Assembly (NCBI GenBank): GCA_023105745.1
Contig: JALGQZ010000006.1
Location: 67,332,316 to 67,396,315, forward strand
DNA length: 64,000 nt
Direction of reading: 5' to 3'
Origin: Austropuccinia psidii
Lineage: Eukaryota > Basidiomycota > Pucciniomycetes > Pucciniales > Sphaerophragmiaceae
Part shown: positions 44,210 through 57,104 of the stretch, piece after piece
Layout: every line of letters starts with the position of its first letter
How positions within the stretch are numbered: position 1 is the stretch's first letter
Translations under genes and position numbers: made by a program
Notes under the pieces: generated by a model
The model's database searches: none
Seen by the model: only the letters and a program-made list of their open reading frames with translations
What the model was told of the DNA's origin: nothing

Positions 44210-45834
44210 TGTCACAGGGGCTCTTATGGAAGCAAGAGGGCCTGGCACTCAGGAATCAAGAACTCACTTGGAGGGCTCCAAAAGATGATAAGAAATACTA
44301 CGTAATATATTTCTTAAGCAGGAATAAGAGAAAGGACAAATATGCCAAAGATAACAAAGAATAATAAGAATGAAGCCAGAGGCCAAAGATAAAGGAAAGC
44401 CAAAAGCCAAGAAGCCAACCAAGTGAATCCTCAATTCACTGTTTCAACCTGCCAGAAAGAACAATGGAATTAGTAAAGGATATGACCACCAATATCCACT
44501 GACAGGCAAAGAAAGAAAAGAGAAGGGGTGCTAATGACTGACTTAAGATTATCAGTATTAACTTTAATAATGTAAAAGAAAATAGAGACAAAATAAATCC
44601 AATATATTAATTAACTGGGGAAAAAGTCCCCAGGTGATGGAAGGTAGCCGGTATATGTGAAAACTGAAAGATTGATCCTGAAAGGTGGATCAATGGCTGT
44701 ATTGTCCGGATCAGGAAATACAGTTCCGGCCATCTTGAATTTTGAACTGTGTGATGGAATTCCCACAGTGGAATATGAAATGACCCAATTGGGCCAAGAC
44801 CATACAGGTTGATTGAATGAGGCCTGTATGGATGAATTGGGTTGTCCAAAGGAGTATTGAATACTTGATGCCTTGACAACTGATTGAACTGATGTAATAC
44901 CTCTTGAGAATTGCCCTTGAATAATCCAGAATGAATTGTGCCAACCCAACTCCTGCAGATATAGGTGGTTGGGATCCTTGAAGAGTCTTCTGATTGCTGC
45001 CATAACTTGTCAGACTGATGAGCTGATTAATCCTCCTTCAAAATGGGAGTTGGGAAGGTGGAGTTGGATCCTGAAAACGTCACCATTGGATTGCTGAGCA
45101 AAAATGGTGCATAATGGTATATAATACCATATATGCACCATGCCTGCAACCTTGAGTACGGATGGTATGAAGGAAAAGAGGAAATCCCCTGGAGTTGAGG
45201 GGAAAGACGGGCTGAGCTGATCTGGTGGCCTCTGGTGATTGCCAGTGGCCATGGCTGAACTATTGGTCCATGGCCAAAATTGGGTCCTATGGGATTCATG
45301 GCCAAAAAGGTGTCCATGAGGTTCTTGGTCATTTTTGGGTCCAAGGAGGTGATGGCCAAAAAATGGCTCAGGTGGGCCCAATTGTGGCTTGGGACCCACC
45401 TGGATGGCCTCATTGAATTAGGCAAAAGGGGTCCTAAATAGCCTATGGACTGTGAATCACGGCCCACGGGCCGTAGGAGCCGTAGGGGGCCTAAATGGCC
45501 CAAAAAGGCCATTTAGGCCAAAACCCCATTAATGAAAGGGGTGGCCCTGAATCCAAAAATGATGGCTAGGGGGCCTGGGGCCCTTAGAAGACAAAATCAC
45601 CCCCAGGCCCCAAATCAAAGATGAAGGCCTGGGGGTTGGTGAAGTGGGAATTGGCCAAGAAGGCCAATGACGGCAGGATATGGCCATGGGAAGGTGTTAT
45701 GGCATGGATGCCATAGAACACCCAAGGGGGACAATTGGCCATAAAAGATATGATGTGGCCAATTGGCCCCAACTTGGCTGCAGGTTGATTTGCCGCAACC
45801 ATCAAGGAGGAGGGTCAAACTCATGGTTGTGACA
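44210..45834. mobile_element. Solo LTR 2 (1,625 bp) with target duplication ATTCC
   Basis: It starts TGTCACAGGGGCTCTTATGG and ends CATGGTTGTGACA, flanked by perfect ATTCC duplications (44205-44209 and 45835-45839). Same family as solo LTR 1, longer mainly through a GC-richer 3' half (about 45200-45800) full of GGCC/TGGCC. It has a hairpin at 44615-44633 equivalent to that of LTR 1. No internal retrotransposon genes remain. Confidence 0.92.
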
Positions 45835-46145
45835 ATTCCACATGTTGTTTCATTGGCTTCTGAAATAAATAACGTTTTGTACCTTTTTTAAGGTATCATT
45901 ACTTATACTTGAGTAGTTATTGAGTTTTCAGATATGCCATAAAAGGAAATATGTGTATTTTACCATGAAGGATCTAATGGTGTAATTTATTTCACATTTT
46001 TGTTAATTAGATTCTGAGTTAATTTAAATTTTGTACTTATTTATGGTATTTTACTAATTTCTGAGATAATTATCATAAGTATAATTATTACAGAAATTTT
46101 GTTGTGACATTTTCAATATGTGGTCATATCTCAAAGGCTCACATC

Positions 46146-46640
46146 TTTCAAGATTTTTCAAACCTCTTTGACCATTGTTCAAAGAGGTTTAACATTGTTC
46201 AGACCTCTTTCAACATTGTTCAAACCTCTTTGAACATTGTTTAAGACTCTTTTAAAATTGTTCAAACCTCTATGAACATTTTTTGAACCACTTTTAACAT
46301 TATTCAAACCTCTTTCAACATTGCTCAAACCTCTTTGAACAGTGTGCAAAAATTGTTGAACAGTGTTCAACCCCCTTTGACCATTGTTCAAACCTCTTTG
46401 AACAGTGTGCAAAAATCATTGAACAGTGTTCAACCCCCTTTGACCATTGTTCAAAACTGTTTGGACTTTGTTCAAACCTCTTTGAACATTGCTCAAAGCT
46501 TTTTCAACATTGTTCAAATCTCTTAGTACATTGCTCAAAGATCTTTGAAAACAAATTTTCAAACCACTTTGAACTATGATCAAACCTGTCTCAAAATTTT
46601 CAAACAGTTTTGAACCATCAAACCTGTTAATACATTGCCC
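46146..46640. repeat. 21-bp palindromic minisatellite, array 2
   Basis: More diverged copies of the same AAACCTCTTTGAACATTGTTC unit as array 1, including a 63-bp higher-order duplication (CAGTGTGCAAAAAT...GAACAGTGTTCAACCCCC, at 46340 and 46403). Confidence 0.85.
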
Positions 46641-46650
46641 AAGTGTATTC

Positions 46651-49062
46651 AAACATCTTTTAGATTAATTTTCAATTTCTATTAAGAATAAAAACTTTCA
46701 TTCACCTCATAATCTGTTCATTTCTATTTGTGATATAATAAAACCCTGTTTTTTAGTGGAGTATATTTATTTGATTATTAAAGAAACATTTCTTCAAAGT
46801 TTAGGATGGAACTCTTTTTTACTTGGTTTTTTTCAAATCCCATGTTTCAGTATTTAAATGATATAATACTCATTATCTAGGTAATTTTATCCCTAAATCT
46901 CTTAAATTCAAGAATTTATTATTGTGATAGTGATAAAATAATTCCTTTATTATTGAATACTTCATCATTATTATAATACCACATTTCCGAGATCACAATA
47001 ATGAATTCTTTATCATCATCATGAGAAATTTATGTTGACTACTAGAATTAATTCATAATTCATTAAAAAAATTCTATTATTGTTATCACCAACTAGGTAC
47101 TCTACCAGATTCATACCCATAATAAAAATATTATTACTTCAATCAATAGAAGCCTCAATAATTATGGGAGTAAAAGTGACCCACTCAAAAAAACTGAAGT
47201 TGGTACAGTTTTTTTAAAGTTCTACCAATATTTAGATGGAAATTTTAATTCTGAATTACAAATAAAGATACTTCTTCCACTAAGAAGATTGTAACATGGT
47301 TTTAATAATAATGTTCTTAATTAAAATATGAGGCAAGAAACTTTTAATGCAATGATTTATGAGTGTAATAAAATGATGTAAGATTTATCATATCAAAGCA
47401 GACCAACTTTTTGTATTATGAGTAAATTTTACATTTCAAGCATAAATAATTAAATTTTTTGGAATTTAATCTATTTGATTTGAATTGTGGCCCCTCAAAA
47501 AATTAATAAATTCTCAACCCACATTTTGAACAATAAAGAAATTATTACCTTTAAATTAAAAAAAAATCTTCTTTATATATGAAAAACTTATCACTTTCAT
47601 TATTTTTCAATGTTTTTAATTTTGATTTTGAAAATTATCTCTTTTAAATGATGATAATGAATAATTTCTGTTTTTATTAAGCTTCAGGTTCAATCATAGC
47701 TAACTATTTATTCTGTTAATACCTTATCCTTTTTACTCAAAAGATGCCAAAAACATAATTTCAATAATAAAAAATGAAATCCTACCTAGTTGATATATAA
47801 CATATCCTTTATTAGTTGAAATATTAATTACTTTAAAGATTTAGCAATTATATTCCAATAAGTCCAAACCTATCATTCCAATCCAAGATTTATGTTTTCA
47901 AAATGGAATTCTAATTATTTCAATTGATTTTTCAAATTTACGAAGGAGGTATCTTAGCTGTAAGCAATCTTTGGTTCAACAATGAATATATGATCTCATT
48001 AAGACTATAGGTATTATCTTGAATACTATTTTGAAATTTTTCTCATGATGTGAATAAAAAGTGAAATAAATCAAAAAAAGCCCTTTGGTCAGAAAATCTA
48101 TTTCTTGAATCATTTTTATACTCAATTATTCCATCAAAAAGTTCAAAAAAAATTAAAATTTCAAAGCCAAATTAATGAAATCCTTTGAAATATATATTCC
48201 CTTTACTTGAAATAATTCATTCAAATAACACAAATTGTTTAATCATAAAATTGAACTAAACAGACCTAAAAAGAATCCAGTTTTTCAAAAAATTATGTTT
48301 TGTAAGATGAAATTAATAAAGATAACTTTTTCATTGAAGATTGTATTTTTCCAATAATATAACATATAAAAATTAAAGCATAAACCCTTAATTAAACCTA
48401 GACAGTCTTTAACTCAGTTTCATTAATTAATTGTTATATCATTTACATTCAATTTAATTTCTCAACTCTTGAAGGTAGTTAGTTTTTCTTAATTTTTACA
48501 TTTTTCAATAATGAAACTCTTTCTAAGATTAATTAAACAAAACAATTTGATATTCAGCATATTATGATAATTTCACTTGGGCTGTTTCAAACTCAAAAAG
48601 GAAAAGTATTTGTGTTGATTATTAGTTTAATTCTCTGTTCCTCCATTGAATTTAAAAAAAGAAATTGAATTTCATTGATAATAGCCCAAACCCTCACCAA
48701 CAAAAGTGACAACCCAAAAATTACAGCATGTAGCAACCTAAAACAACCTAATGTGAAACTTAACATACAAAACACATTTTTAACCAGTTTATTATCCATG
48801 GTTTTAATCAACCTCAAGAAAGTCCTAACATATTTTTGAAAAGAAAGGTTTTTCATTAAAAGGATTTCCTTAAAATTAAAACTTTATTTTCCTTTCTTTT
48901 CATACATCTGAACGTTCTCAACAAACTATTACCTGATTCAAAATGTGACCAAATCAATCTTTTATCTCTTGAGTACTTTTATTCAATCATATCTTTTTTC
49001 ACACCCCATCAAAAAGCTTTCCCCAAAAATAAATTTACTTACCATTTTATTCAAAACTCACA
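46651..49062. other. AT-rich intergenic stretch upstream of the coiled-coil gene
   Basis: Stops in all frames, no repeats of note and no RNA gene that I can recognise. The last few hundred bases presumably contain the promoter of the gene beginning at 49063; no clear TATA box is visible against the AT background. Confidence 0.5.
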
Positions 49063-52000
49063 ATGTCATCAGATAAACTCATAGATATCGATAAATCAAA
49101 CACATATCTCAATGAACACTTTATAAAGCATATAACAGAAACTATCAAAAATCAAGAGGTAAGTTTATGTTTCAAATTTCAAGATATGTTTTATATTTTC
49201 TTACAAAACAGTTAAGAATTTCAAAAGGCCAAGTTTGAGCTGGCCTTTCAACAAAATTCCATTATCATGAAATCATTTGAAGAAAAGAAGATATACCTTG
49301 AAGAGAATATACATCAGCAAACAACTAAGCTTGAATGTAGTGAGAAACAGTTGGTTGAGAAAAACATTGAATTAATGAACATTCGACAAACACAAAAAGA
49401 GGAATTATCTCAATTACAGAAATTTTTTACTTTAGAGGTAAATGAATTGGAAAACAAGCTTGATAGAGTAAGATAGATTCTTCCTTTATTTTTCAGTTTA
49501 AGATATTCTTTAACTTTCTGTTTGAAAGTAGAAAGACAAAATTATTCAATCCATTCAACATTCTTATGAAGCCTTAATTGAAAGAATTGAACAAGAAAAA
49601 TTAAACATTATAAAGGTAATGATCAATTTTCAATTTTTAATTATTCTATTTATATTGGTAGTAATTATTCACTTATTTCACCATGTTTTCAATTTTTAAG
49701 CCAAATCTCAAATTAGATCACACATTCTTTCTTAATTTAAATTCTGAAATAGAAAAATTGAAGCAATTCCTTTGGGCACCTGATGGTGAATTAACAGTTT
49801 TGAAAAAACAATTTCAAAATTTAATAAATAACATTTTAAATAATTTAACAAGAAACAATGTAAGAAAAAGACAATTTCCTCAAAAAAACTAATGTAAACT
49901 AACTCAAATTTTAACTCATTACCCAAAAGGAATCTAATCTCTCAAAAATGAAACAACACGTATTAGATGTTGAAAAATACCAAAATAATTCCCCAGAGAT
50001 TTATAAAAAATTTGAAAACTCCAATAATAGGTTAATTAAAATCGAAAGTGCAAATGAACTCAGAAATATTGGCGATTTCAAAATATATTATGTATGTTAG
50101 CTTTTAAAATTGAAACAAGTATGATGTTTGAACTAATTACTCAAAAATATTAAATATTACAATATTTAGGAAAAAGTTAAAATTGAATTGGAATTAATCA
50201 AGAATAACTATATGGTTGAATTTGAAAATGTCAGGGTATTGATTTTCTTCTGGATATTCTTCATTTTTTTTAACTTTGAAGTATTACAACTTATAGGTAG
50301 GCAATATCAATGAACATCAAAATAAACTTTATCAAGAGTTGAAAGATATGAAAAGATTAGTTGAAGAGAAACTTTTGTACAATGATTCAAATGAAATAAA
50401 GGTATTTATTATTTTCACTTTTAAATTATTTAATTCCATAGATAAAGTTCCTCCATTGATCTTTCTTTAATATTAATTAGTTTTTGGAAGAAGAAATCAA
50501 CCAGATTCATTATTCAAATGGTCAAACTTGCAAAGAGTTGGAACGAATTCAAGAATTTGTAAATAAATATGAATACAATAAAGAAAAAATGGAAACCGAA
50601 GTATGTGTTTTCTAATTAACTAATGAATTTCAACCAAAATTCTTTATGAATCTTGCTACTGAAAGCTAGCTTATCATGCAGCTGCAAGATACCGATAAAA
50701 TTCAAAAGGTTTGTTTTATGTTGATTTAGAAATAAATTTAAATTTGAATTTAATCTTTACCTTTGCATTTGCTTTATCAAGATCCTTCAAAATCAAATTG
50801 ATCAAGTTAATAATTCACATGAAACAATTTTTGAAAACATCAAATCATTTCAAAACACAATAGAAAAAGAACAAATCAATCAAGTTGAGATATTCAAGCT
50901 TGCTTTTTATCATGTTGAGATCTAATATTTCATATTAATGCTTTTCCCCTAGATCAGAGATTTGGCTCAAACGGTTTCACAAGATAATACTGAAGAATTA
51001 ATAAAAAAAGTCTGCCTTTTTTGCCAAAATTTCTTTACAAATTTTAAAACTCATACTCCTCTTTTATTTGTAGGTAAACAATATGAATCATAAATTTGAA
51101 AAAATGCATCATTTTTCAAAGAGAAATATTTTAGATTTCAAAAATTCTATCAAACAAAATTTTAATGGAATGGCAGAAAATACAAAAAAAGTAAGCTCAT
51201 ACCCATTTTCTAAAATAAGAAATGTCACCAGAAATCTTACATAATTGTATATCTCAAATTAGAATTTGGAACTTGAGGAAAAGATCTATAAACTTTAGTA
51301 TAATCTGAAAAATGAAACAAATTTCAATAAAAATGTATGTACATCACATTCTTTTATTGAAAAAATTTCTGAAAAATCAACATATTGAATGTTATCTATA
51401 TTAAAAAAAGGAAAACATTTCACCAAGGGATAAACATAGTGAAGACAGAGAGTATTCGATTAAAAATGACCCATTTCTTGAGGACTATGGTAATGAAGAG
51501 GTATGTTCTTAAAACAAATTATTTATACAAGAAATAATATTTCTAATGAGAACCTTCAGATTGACGATGATACTCAAGAAAAAGATAATGTAAGTGTTTT
51601 GGTTTCCTTGTGTTTTTTATCTGTAAGCCAAAATTCAACTCATTTATTCATTTAGAGTGATTTTGATCTTGAGCAACCATACCCACATGTTATAAAAATT
51701 ATATCAAGTGACTCTGATATTATGCAACCCCAAATATCAAAAAGTAAACATACTTCCCCAATTTCAAAGCCAACCTCGATTTCATCAAATAATCCATTCA
51801 AAAGATTTCTCAATAATTCTAAAAAAACTAGGTTTATTCAAAAGAAAAAATCCTCTTTGTCAAAAGAGGACTTACTTTCAAGTTCACAACAAGTTTTAAA
51901 AGATAATAATAACAAATGGAAGGCACAGGAAAGCAAAAAGCTATATAACAAATTCATTCAACAAATGCAGCAAAAAGGATTAATTGATGAAAGCAGTTCA

Positions 52001-53294
52001 GAAATTGAAGTTTTCAGGCTAGATGGCAGGCATACACCTTCTGAGGGTCCTTCAAGAATGATGTCAAATTTGAAAAAAAAAGAATTAATTAATTCCAATT
52101 ACCATAAAAATAGTTCCTCTGAAGACAATTCTCATTTAAACTCATCAAGAAGAAGACCTTCACGTATTAAGAACATGAACTTTAGTAAAACACCTATTCC
52201 AAGTACACCAAGCTTACATAGAAGTAGGGACCACATGAGCTTACAAAAGTAATCAGATGATTGCAACTTGGTAAGCTTGAAATTTTAAACCTTGATGATA
52301 CATTATATGAATTCAATTATTATTATTTTCAGTCTCGTGCTTATCAGGCCCATTTTTGTAATCTTACCTCTACCACCCGTGCCAAGGAGTCAATTGCAAA
52401 AGCCCCTGATGAACACCAGCTTGAGTCTTTTTTCAAAAGTTGTTGATAATGTTTCACTTCCCATCTCTGCTTCATCACAGGTATCTATTCAGTTTGATGA
52501 TGATTCCAATGTTTCTGAAGGCTTTTTCGAATATTGTCAGAAAAAATGCAGACAATATGGATTAATGTTTGTTGGATTAACAGGCTTGAAAAATGAAGTC
52601 GGATTGCTTTGGAATAGATTTACAATAGCATTCTTAGTGGATACATTCAGTCATGCATTATTTCTTCATGAATATAATTCTTATTTCCGTTTTGGTGCAA
52701 AAATACCTGAGCTTGAACAAATTGAAGAAATTGTGACTTCACATTGCTATTATAAAGTAGAAAAAATGGAGCGCATGATAAGAGACCCTTCATATCTCTC
52801 ACCAACTCATGAAAGCAATCGTAAAATACATTGGAGACATAGGGTAAGCCAACCAATTTTTTCATAAAATAATCCATTTAGCTAAATTTCTTTACTTTGA
52901 AAAGCTGGCAGAGAGACATCTTGAAGCATGCACAACATTTCCAGAACTAAAGAAATATGTTCTGCTTTTTCAAAACGATCTTCTCTGTTCATCAGATGAA
53001 TCATCTGACGATGTCATGGATGAATCAAGAACAAGGAACCTTCAACCATGGCATAGTCAAGAAGCCAATAAATTAGTAGAATATGTTGATAAGAGATATT
53101 CAGAAATCCGTCAAGCCAAATATCGACAAAGGCCAGGAAGAAAGCCAGGCAAACAATTTTTGGATTCAGTTAGTTGGTATGAGATACAAAAAGACCCTAA
53201 AAGCCTTCCTGTTGGTCTCCCACAGGATTGCTAGGATCCAATTTGGCTTCAGAGAGTAAACCCAAATGTGTTAAGGTGTCTGAAATCAAAATAA
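49063..53294 (+). pseudogene. 18-exon gene: coiled-coil N-terminus plus conserved fungal C-terminal region; broken
   Basis: Exons: 49063-49158, 49228-49467, 49532-49615, 49701-49859, 49930-50091, 50170-50235, 50297-50401, 50481-50600, 50670-50708, 50782-50883, 50953-51009, 51074-51190, 51263-51334, 51411-51500, 51560-51589, 51656-52270, 52333-52843, 52905-53294. All 17 introns (59-85 bp) fall in phase 0. The first 13 exons encode a Glu/Lys/Gln/Asn-rich, coiled-coil-like chain; a Ser/Lys-rich region follows. The last two exons contain RAYQAHFCNLTSTTRAKE, SIQFDDDSNVSEGFFEYCQ, ELEQIEEIVTSHCYYKVEKM and RNLQPWHSQEANKLVEY, which resemble an uncharacterised basidiomycete family. About 1,017 codons if unbroken. 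Breaks: TAG at 51296 (from CAG?), TAA at 52250 (from CAA?), one extra A in 52435-52438, TAG at 53232 just before DPIWLQRVNPNVLR. Alternatively the first part ends truly at 51298 as a coiled-coil protein of about 460 residues. Confidence 0.7.
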
Positions 53295-54250
53295 ACATGT
53301 ATATTTGAAGGATTTCAGAAAATGTTTACCAAGTAAAGATATTATTCCAACTTGAATAGATATGCTTTCTTTTTTCATTGCATGATGTTTATAGTTATTT
53401 TTTATTAAAAGTTTTGTTAGCTATGTAGCTGTAAATAAATATAAGTAAATCAATCTTTCAATGACTCCAAATGTATTTCTGTCATACAAGTGCAATTATA
53501 ACTGGAATTGAAGCTAAAATTGAACTGTTCAAATTGTTTCTTTTTTGAGGTGGTTGGGGGGTAAATCTCAAAAAAAAATAGTTTCAAGTTAGTTCTCTGT
53601 CATTTAAATTATATTCTTTCCATAATTATACCATTTCAAAACGTGAAAAATCTTTTTTTATTGAGTTTAAAGACTATAAAGAATGCATTAATGGAAATTA
53701 AAAAGGCTTTAAATCAATCTAAAAACCAACTATCACAAAATTTTCAATCATGAAAAGAATTATTAAAAAAAGGTTGAAAGGGTTAATCTAGATGGAGAAA
53801 TAATTTCATTTGCAAATTCATCTCAAATTATCGATCCTCAAGAAGAATAAGAATGAAGAATATTCAAAATAATCTTCATTCGATTGTAGCTGGGTTTTAT
53901 GGTTCATTTGGTCATAATTGTTTGGATTTTTTGAAACCACATCCTTAGAATCATTAGCCATATAGATTCTTTTAAAATTATTTAAGATCATTCAAATCTA
54001 ATTTAAAATTGCAATTAATGATCAACACTCATTACAGCTCAAGATGATTTGCTTTCTTTGGGAATATTTTGAATTTCCTAATATTACTAAAATAAGCTAC
54101 TAATTAGAAATTTTCCATTCAAAACCAATAAGTCAATTTCTCACAATTTGAACACATTGTTAATTTATCTCAATAATTTCAAACAAGAGAGACAAAGTTT
54201 TGGTAGAAAAGCTTTGTAAAATACCATTAAATGTGTGTTATTAATAGAAG
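53295..54250. other. AT-rich intergenic stretch after the coiled-coil gene
   Basis: It contains plausible 3' end signals (AATAAATATAAG near 53433). No further coding sequence is recognised. Confidence 0.45.
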
Positions 54251-55990
54251 ATACATTAAGAATATATCTTCAATAGAAGATACACTGAAATATCTGCTAT
54301 TTACATAAAATTAATTGAAAATTTATTTTCATTCTAAAAGAAATTCAAATAGAGTAATATGAACTACATGAGAAATTGATTGAAAACATAAAATAAAATA
54401 GAAAATGAATTGTTAATGTACAATAAATTAAAAACTTGTTTTGATATCAAATACATTGGAATATATATATTTCAAATATAGAACACATAAAAATTTGATT
54501 TTCATATAAATACATTTAAAAAAAGATTTCTCAGACAAAATACATTAAAAAAATGTATTTTTAATATAAAAGACATCAAAAATTGTTTTTGAAAATAAGT
54601 TACATTATAAAGTGAACTTTTAACACAAAATCAATCCATAGGAACTAATACCAACTACATTTCAACATTCATTTTCAATATAAAATAAAGCCAAATATAT
54701 TCAATGCATAAAAAATGAAAGAATTTTTTTTATAAAAGATGATAGAAGATGAAATTTTGATTTACAACAAGAGAAAGGATTGATGTTTTGATATAACATA
54801 TGTCAATATATATATTTTTAATAAAGGGTACATCAAAAAAGTAATTTTCAATTTGAATAACATTTAGAAATATATTTGTAATGTGAAATACATTACAAAG
54901 TGTACCCTTAGTATAAATTGAATGATAAGGAGCTTAGATGAAAAACACATCAAAAATGTACTCTTAATTTATATATTATTCTGATATAAGTTACATCAAA
55001 TAATGTGTTTTTTGGTATGGATTTCATTTAAAATGTTTATTATTAATTTCAATTGAGTTGAAAACTCACTTTCAATTTAAATTAGATTAAAAATGTATTT
55101 TTAATATGAAATATATATGGATATGTATTTGTAATATTAAATAAATTGAAAAATGTTGTTTAATGTAAATTTCATCAACAACTGCATTTTGAATATGAAT
55201 GAAATTTAAAAATATATTTCTCATATAAATTATATTGAGAGATGTGTTTTTAATAAGAAATTAGTTCAAAAATGTTTATGAATAAAAACTACATTAGTAA
55301 TACAGTCTTGAACAAAACTCACATTTAGAGATGTATTCTCAATATAAACTACATTAAGAAAACTATTTTTAACATAAACCACATTAATATATGTATTTTG
55401 AATATAAATTAATTGAAAAATGTATTTTGACTATACATTGAATAAGAAATATATATATAAGAGAAATTTAATTTGAAAATTTATCATTGATGCAAATTAA
55501 ATGGAATTTTTTTTTTGAAAAAATACCACTGAAAATGCAGTTTCAATATAAACTACACTAAAAATACGTATTTTCAATATGAATTGTATTGAAAAATATT
55601 TTTTTCATTGAATTACATTGTGAAAGTTTTTTCATATGAGATATATTATAAAATTCATTAAAAATCTAATTTTTCATATAGATTACATTGGAAAATTTAT
55701 TTATAATATGAGATGCATAAAAAGGGCTTTTTTTAATAAGTATTGCATTTAAAATATCATTTTCAATATAAAATACATTGAAAATTAATTTAAATATAAA
55801 ATGAATCAAAAAAATTCTTTTTAAATTAAAGTACATTGAAAAATGTCTTTTCAGTATAAAATTCATTAAACATGTAAGTTTGATATAAAATACATTAAAT
55901 AATGTATTTTCAATATGAAGTGGATCAAAATAATTATTTTCAATAAAAAATTGTATTTATCATATGAAATACATTAATACCATTATAAAT
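54251..55990. repeat. Degenerate AT satellite 1 (ATGTATTTTTAATATAAAxTACATTA type)
   Basis: The phrase ATGTATTTT(C/T)AATAT(A/G)AA followed by TACATTAAA returns dozens of times at irregular 30-45 bp spacing, heavily diverged. TACATT and AATGTA halves are complementary. No coding signal; the 66-residue - strand frame at 55666 is a by-product. Confidence 0.7.
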
Positions 55991-56219
55991 TACTTTTCCA
56001 TGTGGAAAATCAATTTTTAGGTTGGGGTATCTTGTTTAAACAAAATTTGATTTGACAATTTGTGTAATTGGAATTTTAAGAGGTGGGGCATATAAAATTC
56101 TAAATTGGGTCTTGAGGAATAAATGAGGGAATGAAAGTCCTATTGCTGTTATTTTTTTGGGGGATAATTTGTGATGAATATTTTAGTTAATAGGATGTCT
56201 GAAGTAGAGTAAGGGAAAA

Positions 56220-57100
56220 CTCAAGATATATCGAAGTGGGCAGGTTATTATAAAAGTGATAAAATTATTATTATGTTAAGCTGTTATTATAAAAATAATT
56301 AAATTATTATTAAATTTATGATAAAATTGTTTCTATAACAAGAGTGACATCATTATTATATATCTGATAAAACTGTTATCATAAAAGTAGTAACAGTGTT
56401 TTTTCAAAAAGCATCAAACTGTTGCTATGAAAATAATCAAATTTTTATCATAAAAATCATACTATTGTCAATATTTACCTAATAAATTCTTATTATAGAA
56501 ATAATAAGAATTTCATTAGAAAAACAATGATATTGATTTTGTAATAATAAGAAAGCTATCATTACTACATATTATTTATGAAATGGAAATTGTATTATAT
56601 TTGGAATAAAAGTCGTGCTATTTTTGAAATAACCAGTCTATTATTATTAGAATATTAGTTGTATTTTTTCGAGATCAATTTTATGAAAATCATCATAAAA
56701 TTGTTCATAAAAAATTCAATTACCTTTTTAATTTAAAAATGAAAACGGTGTTTTTATCACAATAATAAGATCATTATTATAGAAATTATATAACTATTTC
56801 CATGTAAATGATAAGGTTTTTATTTTAAGAATAATGAATTTTTTATCAAAAAATTAACAAAGTTGTTAGTCTAACAGAAATTAAAATTTGATTATAATAA
56901 TTATAAAGCTTTCATCACAACAATAATGAAACCATTATAATAAAAATAATGAAATTCTAATTATTACCAATTGTTTGTGCAATGAAAATTACATAATTTT
57001 CAAGATCACAATTTAAATATTGTTAAGATAGTAAAGTTTTAAATTTTAGAACCAAAATTTCATTAACTTGTAAATGATTGTTATTTTTAAAAGAATAAAA
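56220..57100. repeat. Degenerate AT satellite 2 (AAATTATTATNATAAAAATAAT type)
   Basis: Irregular repetition of ATTATTATAAAAATAATGAAA and close variants. Similar sequence recurs at about 58930-59640, 61060-61310 and 62040-62640, so this is the dominant filler near the chromosome end. Confidence 0.65.
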
Positions 57101-57104
57101 TTGT

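Larger units (their letters stand above)
42576..46650 (+). repeat. Large AT-rich repeat, copy b (carries solo LTR 2)
   Basis: From the GTTTGACTATGAAAGAATAAGC region it runs through very AT-rich sequence, a block at 43270-43640 and the part shared with copy a, to a second 21-bp minisatellite. The solo LTR at 44210-45834 interrupts it and separates sequences that are continuous in copy a (ATTCC target site). Copy c (57105-58870) matches its first half and middle in inverse orientation. Confidence 0.8.

Noticed and set aside
36417..45512. Long - strand frames of 130-224 residues in both solo LTRs
   Set aside because: The two LTRs do not keep a common protein sequence over these frames, and composition is that of GC/CA-rich LTR DNA.
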